The position numbers and the translations under genes are program-made. Positions 1-8,565 of a stretch of 64,000 nt of DNA are shown piece by piece. The stretch is taken from the NCBI RefSeq assembly GCF_022344005.1, contig NZ_CP092194.1:248001-312000 (forward strand), in the 5' to 3' direction. Positions within the stretch are counted from its first letter, which is position 1; each line of letters starts with the position of its first letter. Below the pieces are notes generated by a model. That model was not told the origin of the DNA and made no database searches. It was given only the letters and a program-made list of their open reading frames with translations. The DNA comes from Deinococcus sp. KNUC1210 (GTDB lineage Bacteria > Deinococcota > Deinococci > Deinococcales > Deinococcaceae).

Positions 1-723
1 GCCGTTCTCGGAATCCCCGAAATTTCCGGCTGCGGCAGGCAGGTCGGTGTCCGGAACGGTCACGTCGCTCTGGAAGCTGTCGGGCGCGAGCGTCTCGCCG
101 CACAGGTCCTTGGCTTTCGCGATCACGGGCTGGTTGACCGTCAGGCGCACAGCGTCTCCGACATCCAGCGTCACGAAGTCCTGTCGGGGCAGCGCGGCAT
201 ACACCGGCTGACGTTTCACCAGCGTGGCGACGGCGTCAGCGGCCAGCCGTGCGCCTCTGGGCAGCCAGTGGATGTCTTTCGGAAAGCTGTTCTGGGCCAA
301 AGCGGTGTCGAGCAGATCGGCAGCAGGCACACCGGCGGCGTTCAGCTCTCTGACCAGTGCATGGTAGAAGGCGCGGCCCCCGGCCACATCGAAGGCCGCT
401 TCTGCGGGCACCTGCGGGTCGAGGGCGGCACCGGGCAGGATGGAACGGGCCGGAACAGGAGCGAGGACCAGCGTGGTGCCCCGCGCTTTGAGGGCTGCCG
501 CGACCTGTCCGAAGCTGGGCGCGGCCTTGAGGGTCTGGGTCCACGGCTGGCCCATCCACTGTCCGCTGAGTTCATCCATGTAGTAGTACGAACCCTGCGT
601 GCCGGGGTACATGCCGGCCTGTTTGATCAGTTTGGCGGCGCAGTCGGGCGTGACGCTCTGGGCAGCCGCGCCGGAGGCAGCCAGGGCGACCAGCACCGGG
701 AGGAGGAAAGAGGATACGCGCAT
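1..723 (-). CDS. AlgX/AlgJ-like SGNH-fold O-acetyltransferase component, partial
   Basis: The gene runs off the left edge; 241 residues from the start codon are visible. Residues 1-20 form a hydrophobic Sec signal that ends in AAA, so the product is exported. Further on, KDIHWLPRGARLAADA matches the DxHW...GA block of the AlgX/AlgJ SGNH-like domain, which transfers or guides acetyl groups on exported polysaccharide. The last visible residues, GNFGDSENG, lead towards the expected GTS nucleophile block, which lies outside the window. The start is the ATG at 723, 29 bases after the stop of the AlgF-like gene, so the two are probably co-transcribed. The family call rests on these motifs alone. 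An AlgI-type membrane acyltransferase would be expected just to the left. Confidence 0.7.
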   Translation of the reverse strand, partial: MRVSSFLLPVLVALAASGAAAQSVTPDCAAKLIKQAGMYPGTQGSYYYMDELSGQWMGQPWTQTLKAAPSFGQVAAALKARGTTLVLAPVPARSILPGAALDPQVPAEAAFDVAGGRAFYHALVRELNAAGVPAADLLDTALAQNSFPKDIHWLPRGARLAADAVATLVKRQPVYAALPRQDFVTLDVGDAVRLTVNQPVIAKAKDLCGETLAPDSFQSDVTVPDTDLPAAAGNFGDSENG

Positions 724-752
724 GAGTCAGGTCTCCTTGAGTGCCAGGGCTG

Positions 753-1391
753 TCAGGGTTTGGTCGTGCTGGCGACGAAGCTGGCCGTCATGGGCGAGCC
801 GTCGAAGACAAACACGCTGTAGGCCTGCCAGACCTGAAGTTTGGTCGCTTCCAGGGTCGTCAGGGTCTGGCTGTCCCGGTCGACTCTGAGCTGGACGTTG
901 ACGGGATTGACGTTGAGGGTGTTGACACTGAGCGGACCCTGGTTCTTGAAAAGGGTCGCCTTGCCGTCGGCGGTCAGCAGCGAAACATTCGAGGTGCTGA
1001 GGTTGTACAGGCCGATGCGTACCTGCGCGACATTCGGGTTCGGTGCTTCGCTCAGGACCGTGAGGGCCGGTTTCTGGCGGGTTCCAGTCACGGCGACGGT
1101 GTAAAAGCGGCCAGCCGACAGGTGAAGGGCTTGCTGAAGCCGCAACCCATCGACTTCGAGCACAGGAGTTCCCTTGGGCACCATGTGATACGGGCCGACC
1201 TCGTGTGAGGCCAGAGCGGCTTCAAAGGCGCTTCCGGCGAGACTGAATTTCAGTGCCGAGCCGCTCAGGGCATTGACCACCCGCACGAACGATGCGTTCG
1301 GGGGCGGAGCTGCCTGATACAGGGTGTCCTGGGCAGAGGCCGTGCTGAGGAAAGTAGACGCGAGAAGGACCTTCAGGACAGATAGTTTCAT
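753..1391 (-). CDS. algF: AlgF-like polysaccharide O-acetylation accessory protein
   Basis: A 212-residue exported protein. I chose the ATG at 1391 because it has a GGGAGA ribosome site and gives a clean signal peptide (hydrophobic core at about residues 5-16, cleavage after SAQ). Longer frames upstream have no signal peptide. The mature part, with LYQAAPPPNASFVRVVNAL near its N-terminus and several short beta-rich blocks, resembles AlgF, the periplasmic adaptor needed for alginate O-acetylation in pseudomonads. AlgF acts together with AlgX and AlgJ, and an AlgX-like gene follows at once. Alginate itself is not implied; another exopolysaccharide is likely. The alternative is a generic DUF4397-like beta-sandwich protein. 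Confidence 0.65.
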   Translation of the reverse strand: MKLSVLKVLLASTFLSTASAQDTLYQAAPPPNASFVRVVNALSGSALKFSLAGSAFEAALASHEVGPYHMVPKGTPVLEVDGLRLQQALHLSAGRFYTVAVTGTRQKPALTVLSEAPNPNVAQVRIGLYNLSTSNVSLLTADGKATLFKNQGPLSVNTLNVNPVNVQLRVDRDSQTLTTLEATKLQVWQAYSVFVFDGSPMTASFVASTTKP

Positions 1392-1993
1392 TGGTTCTCC
1401 CAGAATTGAACGACGGCTCCGTTTTCCCTCTCTTCTTTCGAAGTGCGCGGATCGCTGGAAAGAAAACAGCCGGGACTGTGCCTGTAAGAGCGCTGAGCTG
1501 ACAGGCATCGAGAACGACTTCAATGGCCACGAGGCACACTCAAGTCGTCGTACCTTAACGATAAATAAATGATCTTACGGTGAACTCACATTTTTGTCGC
1601 TAAATGCAGAATACTTAACATAGACGGCCGAACTTTCAGAAGTCGCTCTGAAAAGCTGACAGCAGGTGTCAGAACAATGACGTGTCGTGCCCGGTTGCGC
1701 TGGCCGAGCACGGGTTTCCGGGAGGCAGCGGGACTGGAAGGATCGGCGGCGCTGTCAAAGCGAGCTGTCATTCGCAGAACTGCTCTAGACTCGACGACAC
1801 CTGGGTTCTGCCTGATCGTCCGGTACAGGAGCGCGGGCGAATCTGCAAGGAGTTCGAGGACATCGGCGGTTTCACGTCGCTGCGCGAGGAGGCAGAGCTT
1901 GAACAACGACCTGACACCGCACCCCTGGAAGACGGCCCGGCGCGTTCTGAGAGCCGCGCGGCTCCGTCTGGTCCTGACCGGGCCGCGGCCGGA
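1392..1993. other. Intergenic stretch without a convincing gene
   Basis: The first 230 bases are comparatively AT-rich (around 1550-1620) and should hold the promoter of the leftward algF operon. Bases 1680-1990 are open in the frame of the RNase H-fold gene downstream but read as low-complexity, Arg/Pro/Ser-rich sequence without a ribosome site, so I left them out. In another frame, a TTG start at 1898 would encode a short basic helical segment that stops at 2015. A frameshifted true N-terminus is possible but unproven. Confidence 0.4.
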
Positions 1994-2812
1994 ATGCAGC
2001 GGTGGTTTCCGGTGAGGTCGACTCCGGCTTCAGCCCGGCATCAGCAGGCGACCCTGAGCGTGTCTGACCTGCCGGGAGCGGTGGGCTACCTGCTCGCTGG
2101 CGTGCCTTACGGGATAGCGTGGCCGCCCGACTCTTCGCGGGGAGCGCTGGCGGTCGCCATCCGACATGCCGCCGCACTGGGCATCACCGAGTTGACGTCG
2201 CCACTTCCTGACGATTCCTCGGCACGGCAGGCGGGAACTCTGGCGCTGGCCCTGTATCGGCTGGCGTCAGGACAGGCACTGAGCACGGAAGAACAGGCCG
2301 TTCTGCTGGCCCACCACGCCGGTGCAGAGCAGACGGAGGTGGTGATTCGCACCGATGGCAGCGCCGACAAGCAGGACGGAACGCTCAGCATCGGGTACAC
2401 CCTGAACGACGCGCCCTACGCGGCGATGCTGCCCACGCCGGGGCACGAGAGTATGGCCGAGCGCGAGGCCATCCGCACGGCGCTGTCACACGCCCGGCTG
2501 CTCGGGTATAGCCGCTTCCGCGTGCGGAGCGATCACCTGTTTCATGTCCGGCGCTACGACGAAGACCTGATTCATCCGGAGCGGCGAAAGTCGGAGACGC
2601 TGGAACGGCTGGACGAGCTGGTGGCGTCGCTGGGGTCAACGATCACCTTCGAATACAGTGCCACCCGCGATACCGACGCGCCGCACCGGTTCGCCAATCA
2701 TGCCCGCGCCCTGTACCGACTTGCACGGGAACAGCCGCTGTCGCCCAGTCAGCAGGTGGCGCTGCGGCGGGTACACTTCGCGCTGCGAACCGGAGAAACA
2801 CGGCTGTACTGA
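1994..2812 (+). CDS. RNase HI-fold protein of unknown role
   Basis: The C-terminal half has the RNase H fold with all acidic positions visible in order: RTDGSAD (first Asp), SMAEREAI (Glu), RVRSDH (second Asp) and ATRDTDAPHRFANHAR (third Asp), with the usual GYTLNDAPYA strand between them. The N-terminal half also has an RNase H-like outline (VPYGIAW...ALAVAIRHAAALGI) and LALALYRLASGQALS, a pattern that recurs near the C-terminus as ARALYRLAREQPLS, so the protein may be a degenerate duplication. RNase HI cuts RNA in RNA/DNA hybrids; plant-type and RVT_3-type members have other roles. The start is uncertain: the frame is open back to 1682, no strong ribosome site is seen, and ATG 1994 is only the first plausible codon. 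Confidence 0.55.
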   Translation: MQRWFPVRSTPASARHQQATLSVSDLPGAVGYLLAGVPYGIAWPPDSSRGALAVAIRHAAALGITELTSPLPDDSSARQAGTLALALYRLASGQALSTEEQAVLLAHHAGAEQTEVVIRTDGSADKQDGTLSIGYTLNDAPYAAMLPTPGHESMAEREAIRTALSHARLLGYSRFRVRSDHLFHVRRYDEDLIHPERRKSETLERLDELVASLGSTITFEYSATRDTDAPHRFANHARALYRLAREQPLSPSQQVALRRVHFALRTGETRLY

Positions 2813-3045
2813 CGCCTCTCACGAAAAGGAATTGGCCGCTCGCAGGCGTGGGTGTTCGATGTCCCCGGTTTCTGCTGAAGCTTCGGCAGCTGTCCGGAGT
2901 GCTCGACTTCCGGTCCGTTCAGAGGCTGGGGCCAACCGCTGTTTCTGCGACTTGAGCGGCAGTGCAGAAGCCGCCACTGCTTTTCCGAAACCCCGGTCGA
3001 TCCTGCCAAACATTCCCGACGCTGGTCCAGTCTCCTCTGCTGTCT

Positions 3046-3903
3046 TCAACCGGGCTTGAAGAAGTCGGCGAGAGCTCTGGCCATGCACCAGTGCGAAAAA
3101 TCATTGGGGTGAAGCTGATCCTGCGCGACCAGTTCGCCGGGCGTCATGTTGGCCTGGGCCATCAGTCGAACACTCAGCTTGTAGCGTGCCAGAACGGGCA
3201 CCCGCTGTTCCTGCCCCACCTCACTCACGGCCTTCAGAAACCGGTGATACTCGGAATTCGTGGCGAGCGAGGGCACATACTGACTGTCCAGCAGCACCAC
3301 CTGAATCCGGTGGGCCTTCAGCTCCTGAACGAAGCCTGAAAGATTGCGCTTGAACGTCGCCACGTCCCGGTGCTGAAGGGCATCGTTCATGCCGCTCTGG
3401 AGCAGGACGACCGTGGGATTGAGCGCGTATACGTCCTGTGCACGGCGGGCCAGTTCAGCATCCAGCGTGTCGCCCCCGACGCCCTTATTCCAGACCACGG
3501 CGCTGCGGTACGCGGGCAACTGGTGCAGCATGCCCGTGAACTGGGCCACATACCCTTCTGCCAGGGTGCTCGCTCCGGCACCCGCCGTCGAGGAGGACCC
3601 CAGCGCCACGATTCTCGCTCCTCCAGACCGGGTAGCAGGCAAGCTGCCGTGCTCCTGTCCACCGGAAAGAGCGGTCTGGCACAGGCGATAGGCCGTCGGG
3701 GTAGGAGCCAGGCCCGGCTGTGCGGCTCCCAGTGTTCCGATGGCGGCCGCTGCAACAGCCAGTGCAGAAAATAATTTCAGACGAGGAGTTCTTAATCCGC
3801 CATCAACTTCTTCACAAACACCTGTCTGAGTTGTGAAAAATCCTCTATATTTGAAAGGACGCAACGGAGACAGCGTGAAAGACGCCATTCGAGCGGCTTT
3901 CAT
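3046..3903 (-). CDS. Exported SGNH/GDSL-family esterase
   Basis: The four SGNH blocks are present in order: IVALGSSSTAG (block I, nucleophile Ser), NKGVGGDTLD (block II Gly), QSGMNDAL (block III Asn) and DQLHPNDFSHW (block V Asp and His). A Sec-type hydrophobic segment, LKLFSALAVAAAAIGTLGAA, precedes the domain, so it acts outside the membrane, probably on acylated glycans. The start is a problem. ATG 3903 leaves about 40 unusual residues before the signal and only 18 bases to the divergent acyltransferase gene. A CTG start near 3780 would place the signal at the very N-terminus and free an AT-rich promoter region (3780-3900). The neighbouring acyltransferase-3 is a natural partner, because these two activities are often fused in OafA-type O-acetylases. 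Confidence 0.75.
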   Translation of the reverse strand: MKAARMASFTLSPLRPFKYRGFFTTQTGVCEEVDGGLRTPRLKLFSALAVAAAAIGTLGAAQPGLAPTPTAYRLCQTALSGGQEHGSLPATRSGGARIVALGSSSTAGAGASTLAEGYVAQFTGMLHQLPAYRSAVVWNKGVGGDTLDAELARRAQDVYALNPTVVLLQSGMNDALQHRDVATFKRNLSGFVQELKAHRIQVVLLDSQYVPSLATNSEYHRFLKAVSEVGQEQRVPVLARYKLSVRLMAQANMTPGELVAQDQLHPNDFSHWCMARALADFFKPG

Positions 3904-3921
3904 TTGCCCTGCAAGGAGTTC

Positions 3922-5055
3922 ATGACGAAGACGCAACTGGCTGGGCTGGATCTGCTCCGTTTCCTCGCTGCGTTTTATATCGTGGTCTTTCACCTTGGCA
4001 TTCACTTTAGCCAGGCACCTCTTACCCTTTTCTTCTCACGGGGTCCGTCGGCGACTTCTTTATTTTTCATTCTCTCCGGGTTCCTGTTGACGACGCTGTA
4101 TGGGCGACGTCCTCTGGACTACGCGGAGCAGCAGCGCTTTATCTGGCGACGGGCGACGCGCATCCTGCCGCCCTACCTGATTGGCCTGGGACTGATGTTG
4201 GTGGTGCAGCGCTTCATGTACCTGCCGTCCTCTGACGTACTGATGTTCCTGACCATGACGCAGACGTGGTTCGTGGGCAGTTCACATCTGCTAAATGTCC
4301 CTGCATGGTCTGCCAGCTGTCTGATGTTCTTCTATCTCACGTTTCCGGTGGCTCTGAAGTTCTGGCAGCGCCGCTCCACGCCGATGCTGCTCGGTTCGCT
4401 GGCTGGACTCTGGCTGCTGGGAATGGGAATGGCGAATGTGCTCGTTCAGCATCCACTGACCTTCAATGCCGACGTATGGGCTCTGTATCTTCACAACAAT
4501 CCGCTGATGCGCTGGCCGGAATTTATGTTGGGAATGGTCACTGCCCTCCTGATCGAGCGCCGGGCCTGGACGTGGCGGCCCCGCCCCGCGCTGCTCTGGG
4601 CAGGTTCAGGCAGTGTGTTTCTGGCGATGGCACTTCTGCCCCGTGACACGTTTGCTGCCGACAACGGAATATTTGCGCCCCTGTCACTGCTGCTCCTCCT
4701 GACAGCTCTGTCCTCGGGCGAGCGGCTCTCACCCTGGCTGAACCGTATCAGGGCGCGGCAGATCGCCAATTCGACGCTGGTGCTCTATATGATTCATCAG
4801 CCGGTCCAGATCGCGTTCAGGACACTCTGGAAGGAGCCAGTGCTGTCTGGCTGGCACATTGCGGTGTATCTGTGCTGCGTGTTGATTCTGTCCGTGCTGA
4901 TCGATCACTCTTTTTGCCGTCCCGTCACACGCTGGTTACAGACGTTGAGCGAGACCAACATCGCTCTTCCCCGGCTGCCGGTGGTCTTTCGACGCCGCCG
5001 GGTCGTCCATCCTCTCAGGCACCGGACCGTGCAGTTCGAGAGTGCAGACGACTGA
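3922..5055 (+). CDS. Acyltransferase-3 family membrane O-acyltransferase
   Basis: A 377-residue polytopic protein of the acyltransferase-3 (OafA/YrhL) family, which moves acyl groups across the membrane onto surface sugars. GLDLLRFLAAFYIVVFHLG at the N-terminus carries the family's R and H in the first helix. A second signature, SFLFILSGF-like (SATSLFFILSGFLL), follows, then about nine hydrophobic segments and a basic C-terminal tail (FRRRRVVH). The start is ATG 3922 behind CAAGGAGTT; the earlier ATG at 3904 lacks such a site. The protein has no SGNH domain of its own, which fits with the separate SGNH esterase transcribed away from it. Confidence 0.85.
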   Translation: MTKTQLAGLDLLRFLAAFYIVVFHLGIHFSQAPLTLFFSRGPSATSLFFILSGFLLTTLYGRRPLDYAEQQRFIWRRATRILPPYLIGLGLMLVVQRFMYLPSSDVLMFLTMTQTWFVGSSHLLNVPAWSASCLMFFYLTFPVALKFWQRRSTPMLLGSLAGLWLLGMGMANVLVQHPLTFNADVWALYLHNNPLMRWPEFMLGMVTALLIERRAWTWRPRPALLWAGSGSVFLAMALLPRDTFAADNGIFAPLSLLLLLTALSSGERLSPWLNRIRARQIANSTLVLYMIHQPVQIAFRTLWKEPVLSGWHIAVYLCCVLILSVLIDHSFCRPVTRWLQTLSETNIALPRLPVVFRRRRVVHPLRHRTVQFESADD

Positions 5056-5114
5056 AGACACCGGCAAAGAAGTCGCGTCCCATGCCCGACACGCCGTACC
5101 GTATCCTGTTGCGC

Positions 5115-5675
5115 TTATGACGGGTCTTTTGGCGGGAGTGCGGTCTCTCCGGCATCTGCCAGGGTATTCATGGCGTCGAGGATCGCTTCCGGATCGGCGG
5201 GTTGCTGCATCACCTCGGCGTCGGCGTCGACGCGGTCGATCACGTTCGGCAGATCGCGCCGCAGCTCTTCGAGGAGCTGAATCGTCTTGGCGCTGCGCTG
5301 CTCGGTCAGCACGATGAACTGAAGCTGAAGCTGGGCACGCTGCTCGGCCAGCTGAGCCTGTCGGGCCTGCGAGACCAGGACGGTGGAGGCGACCAGCAGG
5401 CTGAGTGCGCCGATCAGTCCCTGAAGCCAGAAGAACGGCGGCTCGTCCCAGGGATGATGGGAGAAGAATTTCAGGTCGAGGTTCAGAAAGATCCAGAGCA
5501 GGAACAGGACTCCGGACGTGATGATGAAGGTGGGGCGGCTGAGCAGAATACCGACCTGTTCGATGGGCCGGTGCAGGTTGGTGAGCCCCGTCTCGGCCTG
5601 CTGCCTGAGCAGCTCGTTGACGGCTGTATTTTCCTGGATGAGCTGTGTCACGCGGTCGTCCTGTGCGTCGGGCAT
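5115..5675 (-). CDS. DUF1003 family membrane protein
   Basis: A 186-residue protein with two transmembrane helices (about residues 52-68 and 84-103) separated by a short loop, HPWDEPPFFWL, and followed by a long coiled segment rich in Gln, Glu and Arg (ARQAQLAEQRAQLQLQ). HRPIEQVGILLSRPTF before the first helix and the PFFWLQGLIGALSLLVA block are typical of DUF1003. The family's biochemical role is not known. The reading frame ends at a TGA at 5115. Acidic C-terminus DADAEVMQQPADPEAI. It stands alone, between convergent acyltransferase and diguanylate cyclase neighbours. Confidence 0.7.
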   Translation of the reverse strand: MPDAQDDRVTQLIQENTAVNELLRQQAETGLTNLHRPIEQVGILLSRPTFIITSGVLFLLWIFLNLDLKFFSHHPWDEPPFFWLQGLIGALSLLVASTVLVSQARQAQLAEQRAQLQLQFIVLTEQRSAKTIQLLEELRRDLPNVIDRVDADAEVMQQPADPEAILDAMNTLADAGETALPPKDPS

Positions 5676-5871
5676 TCGTCATCATAGCCAGATGTCTCCA
5701 CTGTCAGGCGTTCATCCAGCCGCGAACTCCAGCAGGTACAGGCGATGGCCGGAACTGCTGGAGGGCCAGCCGAAGAGCACCCGTGTACGGGTAAGGTGCA
5801 ACTATGACGCAGCCTGTTTGCGCGGCCCTGTAGCTGTCTGCCTCCGTTCGGCACTGCCAGACGCCCTCAGG

Positions 5872-7212
5872 TCAGGATTCCTGCCTCAGAGCCCGGCGAG
5901 CGATCAACTTGCGGTAACGCGGCGTCGGGTCTTCGCCGGAGTGTTCGTTGCTGAAACCGCGTCCCGCCCCGTCCCGCGCCTGAACGACTTCCTTGTGGGC
6001 GGCCTTGCTGCTGTACATCAGCGTGTCTGCCCGGTGCAGCGCTTCGTCGAGCGTTTCCCAGGGTTCCACGGTGGTATGCCCAAAACTGACCGTGAAGCCC
6101 AGCCGACCCTGCCCCCCTTCTTTCAGGTGGTCGGTCAGCAGTGTCAGCTGCCTGCTGACCGTCTCGGAAGCACCCGTCAGCAGCACCATGAACTCGTCGC
6201 CGCCCAGCCGACCGATCAGATCATCCGGGCCAGCGATCTCCCGTATCACTCCGGCCAGGCGTTTCAGGCACTGATCTCCGGCGGCGTGCCCCTGCTGATC
6301 GTTCATTTCCTTGAACTCGTTGATGTCGAGCAGGACCAGGACCGAGGGGCGATAGCCCTTGCTCTGGGCTTTTGCTTCGAACGCCTGCCACAGCCCCCGC
6401 CGATTCAGCACCTGGGTCAGCGGGTCCTGGTAGGCGAGAAGTTCCAGCGTGTTGTGAAGGGCGTGGAGTTCCTGTCGACGCCGGTCTTCATGCAGAATCC
6501 AGAAGGCGAAGGTGCCGCCGACCGACATGACCAGCACGGCGGCATACATCAGGATATTCGGCAGATTCAGCCCGAACATCATCTCGGGATGCCTGCCCAC
6601 CGCGAGCATGATCAGCCGGGGGATGGTGAGCAGGTGCACCACGCCGAAGACCGCCAGATTCAGTCCATACGCCTTTCTCAGAAACGGCTGCTGGTGAAAC
6701 TGCCCCATGATGAGCCGGATCAGCTTCCATGCCATCACCAGCAGGTAGGCGGATGTCAGCAGGAACCGCGCCGTTCCGCTGGGAAAGATCGTCAGAACGG
6801 CGAGACACAGCAGGATCGTCACGATCAGCAGGCCGTGAATGCCCGAGACCTTGCTGGACGGCTCTCTGCCCGTAAAGCGCTCAAATGCCGATAAAAACAG
6901 CGCCATGCCGGTCATCACCAGGCCGTTGCCAATCAGCACACTGGGCAGCAGCGTCTGCTCTGTGCGCAGAAAGCCGACCAGCAGACCCAGCACGAGCGCC
7001 GCGTGTCCAACCGCCCAGCCACGCCAGCCGGGATAGGAGGGGCGCAGCCAGCCGAGTCCGAGCGTGAAGAGCGACACCAGCGATGTCACCAGCCACACCG
7101 TTCCGGAGAGGGCTGCCATTGGAAGGAGGGAATCGAGTGACATCTGCAAGGTCGTTCTCTGAACGTGCGCCAGTGCCCGCCACTGAGCAACCGGGTGAGC
7201 GTCTGCTTCCAT
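5872..7212 (-). CDS. Membrane diguanylate cyclase (GGDEF)
   Basis: A 446-residue protein. Residues 30-240 hold six or seven hydrophobic helices, forming an uncharacterised sensor. A short linker (HEDRRRQELHALHNTLE) leads to a GGDEF domain that starts at DPLTQVLNRRGL (about 263). The active-site motif LGGDEF is intact at 336-341, with the metal-binding Asp in LLDINEF (about 296). It should make cyclic di-GMP from GTP at the inner membrane. The inhibitory RxxD site just before the motif is incomplete: the Asp is present but the Arg is not, so product inhibition may be weak. The last 45 residues are charged and look disordered. It is monocistronic. Confidence 0.88.
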   Translation of the reverse strand: MEADAHPVAQWRALAHVQRTTLQMSLDSLLPMAALSGTVWLVTSLVSLFTLGLGWLRPSYPGWRGWAVGHAALVLGLLVGFLRTEQTLLPSVLIGNGLVMTGMALFLSAFERFTGREPSSKVSGIHGLLIVTILLCLAVLTIFPSGTARFLLTSAYLLVMAWKLIRLIMGQFHQQPFLRKAYGLNLAVFGVVHLLTIPRLIMLAVGRHPEMMFGLNLPNILMYAAVLVMSVGGTFAFWILHEDRRRQELHALHNTLELLAYQDPLTQVLNRRGLWQAFEAKAQSKGYRPSVLVLLDINEFKEMNDQQGHAAGDQCLKRLAGVIREIAGPDDLIGRLGGDEFMVLLTGASETVSRQLTLLTDHLKEGGQGRLGFTVSFGHTTVEPWETLDEALHRADTLMYSSKAAHKEVVQARDGAGRGFSNEHSGEDPTPRYRKLIARRALRQES

Positions 7213-7477
7213 TGGAACAGCTTCAGTCAGTTTTCACTATTACTTAATGCATATTTTAATGTTTGCCCGCGCTGATTAAGAAGCAAATGGAAATACATAC
7301 AGACGAGCCGAATTCGGAGCGGCGCTGACAACCCGAGCGGAGCGGATTGAGAGAGCAGGTTTGCGATGTTCCCGCCCCCGCCCGTGTTCAGGAAATCTGA
7401 AGGATGGACAGCCCTTTAACGGCGTCTGGGTGCGGCTTCATCTTCAGGGAGAAGGCTGACCTCAAGGAGGAACTGCC

Positions 7478-7735
7478 ATGTCAGAACTGTCTCAGCAGAG
7501 CCGTGAGCACCTCAGTGACCCGTCGTTCGCCTATATCGACAGCAACGGGGAACGCCATCTCCCCATCCATGACGAAGAACATGTCAGAAATGCCGCCTCT
7601 CGCTTTTCACAGACGCACTTCGAGAATGACGACGCCAGACAGAGCGCCGCTCGGCACATCGTGGCGGCTGCCAGAAAGCACGGCGTAGAACTGGCAGACG
7701 ACGACGCGGTCAGCCGGGCAGCCGGTTCAAGCTGA
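7478..7735 (+). CDS. Small conserved hypothetical protein (DUF6582-like)
   Basis: An 85-residue soluble protein behind a strong AAGGAGG site. The block FAYIDSNGERHLPIHDEEHVRNAA and a second, RQSAARHIVAAARKHGVEL, match a small family, widespread in actinobacteria and deinococci, that I know under the label DUF6582. No catalytic residues are recognisable; the His/Asp/Glu-rich centre could bind metal. The promoter presumably lies in the AT-rich 7240-7300 region between it and the divergent diguanylate cyclase. Confidence 0.65.
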   Translation: MSELSQQSREHLSDPSFAYIDSNGERHLPIHDEEHVRNAASRFSQTHFENDDARQSAARHIVAAARKHGVELADDDAVSRAAGSS

Positions 7736-7977
7736 ATTCGATCTCTGGGCGGCGCGGCGTTTATTCTCGCTGCTCTTCGCCTACAAACAGCCCGTCGATC
7801 AGCAGGCCGACATCGACAGGGAGATCCTGCGCTGTCATGTCGGTCCGTTCCTGAAAGGCGGGAGGTGTTCTGCAGGCTCTCCCAGGTCACGGTGGCGTGA
7901 CCCTGAGCGCTCAGCAGCAGCGGTTGGGTCAACAGAAGTTCACGGAACGATCAGCCTGCGGGCAGATGCAGGCGGAC

Positions 7978-8408
7978 CTACAGAGAGGCCAGTGGCTCGG
8001 CATTCGGCCCGTTGGTCAGGTTGTAGATCTGCATCACGTCCATTTTGCCGTCAGGCCCGATCAGCTGATCGGCCGGGCTGCCTGCGCGGTCGACGTAGAC
8101 GGTGTTTCTGTTGACGAACTGCGGCTGCTCGTAGGTTTCGGTGCCGTCTGACGGACGATGACCGGGTCGATCATCACCGCGGTTCGCTGAATCATGGCAA
8201 TGCCGCCGAACGTCACCTGCTTGCCACTCGCACGCGCGCCCTCGCCGCGAATTTTGTCCATGGCTAGGCACGTGGCCCGTTCACGATGACAGCCCCGAAC
8301 TCCTGCTTGAGGGTGGCGTCCATCTCGCTCCAGAGCTTGGCGGGGCAGGTGTTCAGGCACAGCGTACTCGAGAGACTCAATCGCCTCTACACTGCAAAGC
8401 ATCTGCAC
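7978..8408 (-). pseudogene. Decayed gene of unrecognised family, at least two frameshifts
   Basis: Protein-like sequence continues on the minus strand only by changing frame twice. The order is SEMDATLKQEFGAVIVNGPRA, then AMDKIRGEGARASGKQVTF and IAMIQRTAVMIDPVIVRQ, then TETYEQPQFVNRNTVYVDRAG up to ...NGPNAEPLASL before a stop at 7978. The pieces are consistent in composition and read as one former protein of at least 130 residues. I do not recognise the family. The flanks (7736-7977 and 8409-8565) contain no intact gene, only short fragments such as GLLIDGLFVGEEQRE on the minus strand near 7775-7815. Confidence 0.5.
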
Positions 8409-8565
8409 CTGCCCCTCCTACCGGATCCATTGTGTCTATAAAGGAGTATTCAGTTCTAACGTATGATCTCGAATTCATAATAGGAACGCATTAGAGCACC
8501 TCGTAACCTCTGGCGACGCTAAAGCTTGGCGATCGATCATGCTGGAACGCACGAAAGTCACCCAG

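Noticed and set aside
5518..6894. A 458-codon plus-strand frame over the diguanylate cyclase gene
   Set aside because: It lacks any recognisable domain and opposes a gene with an intact GGDEF site and helices.
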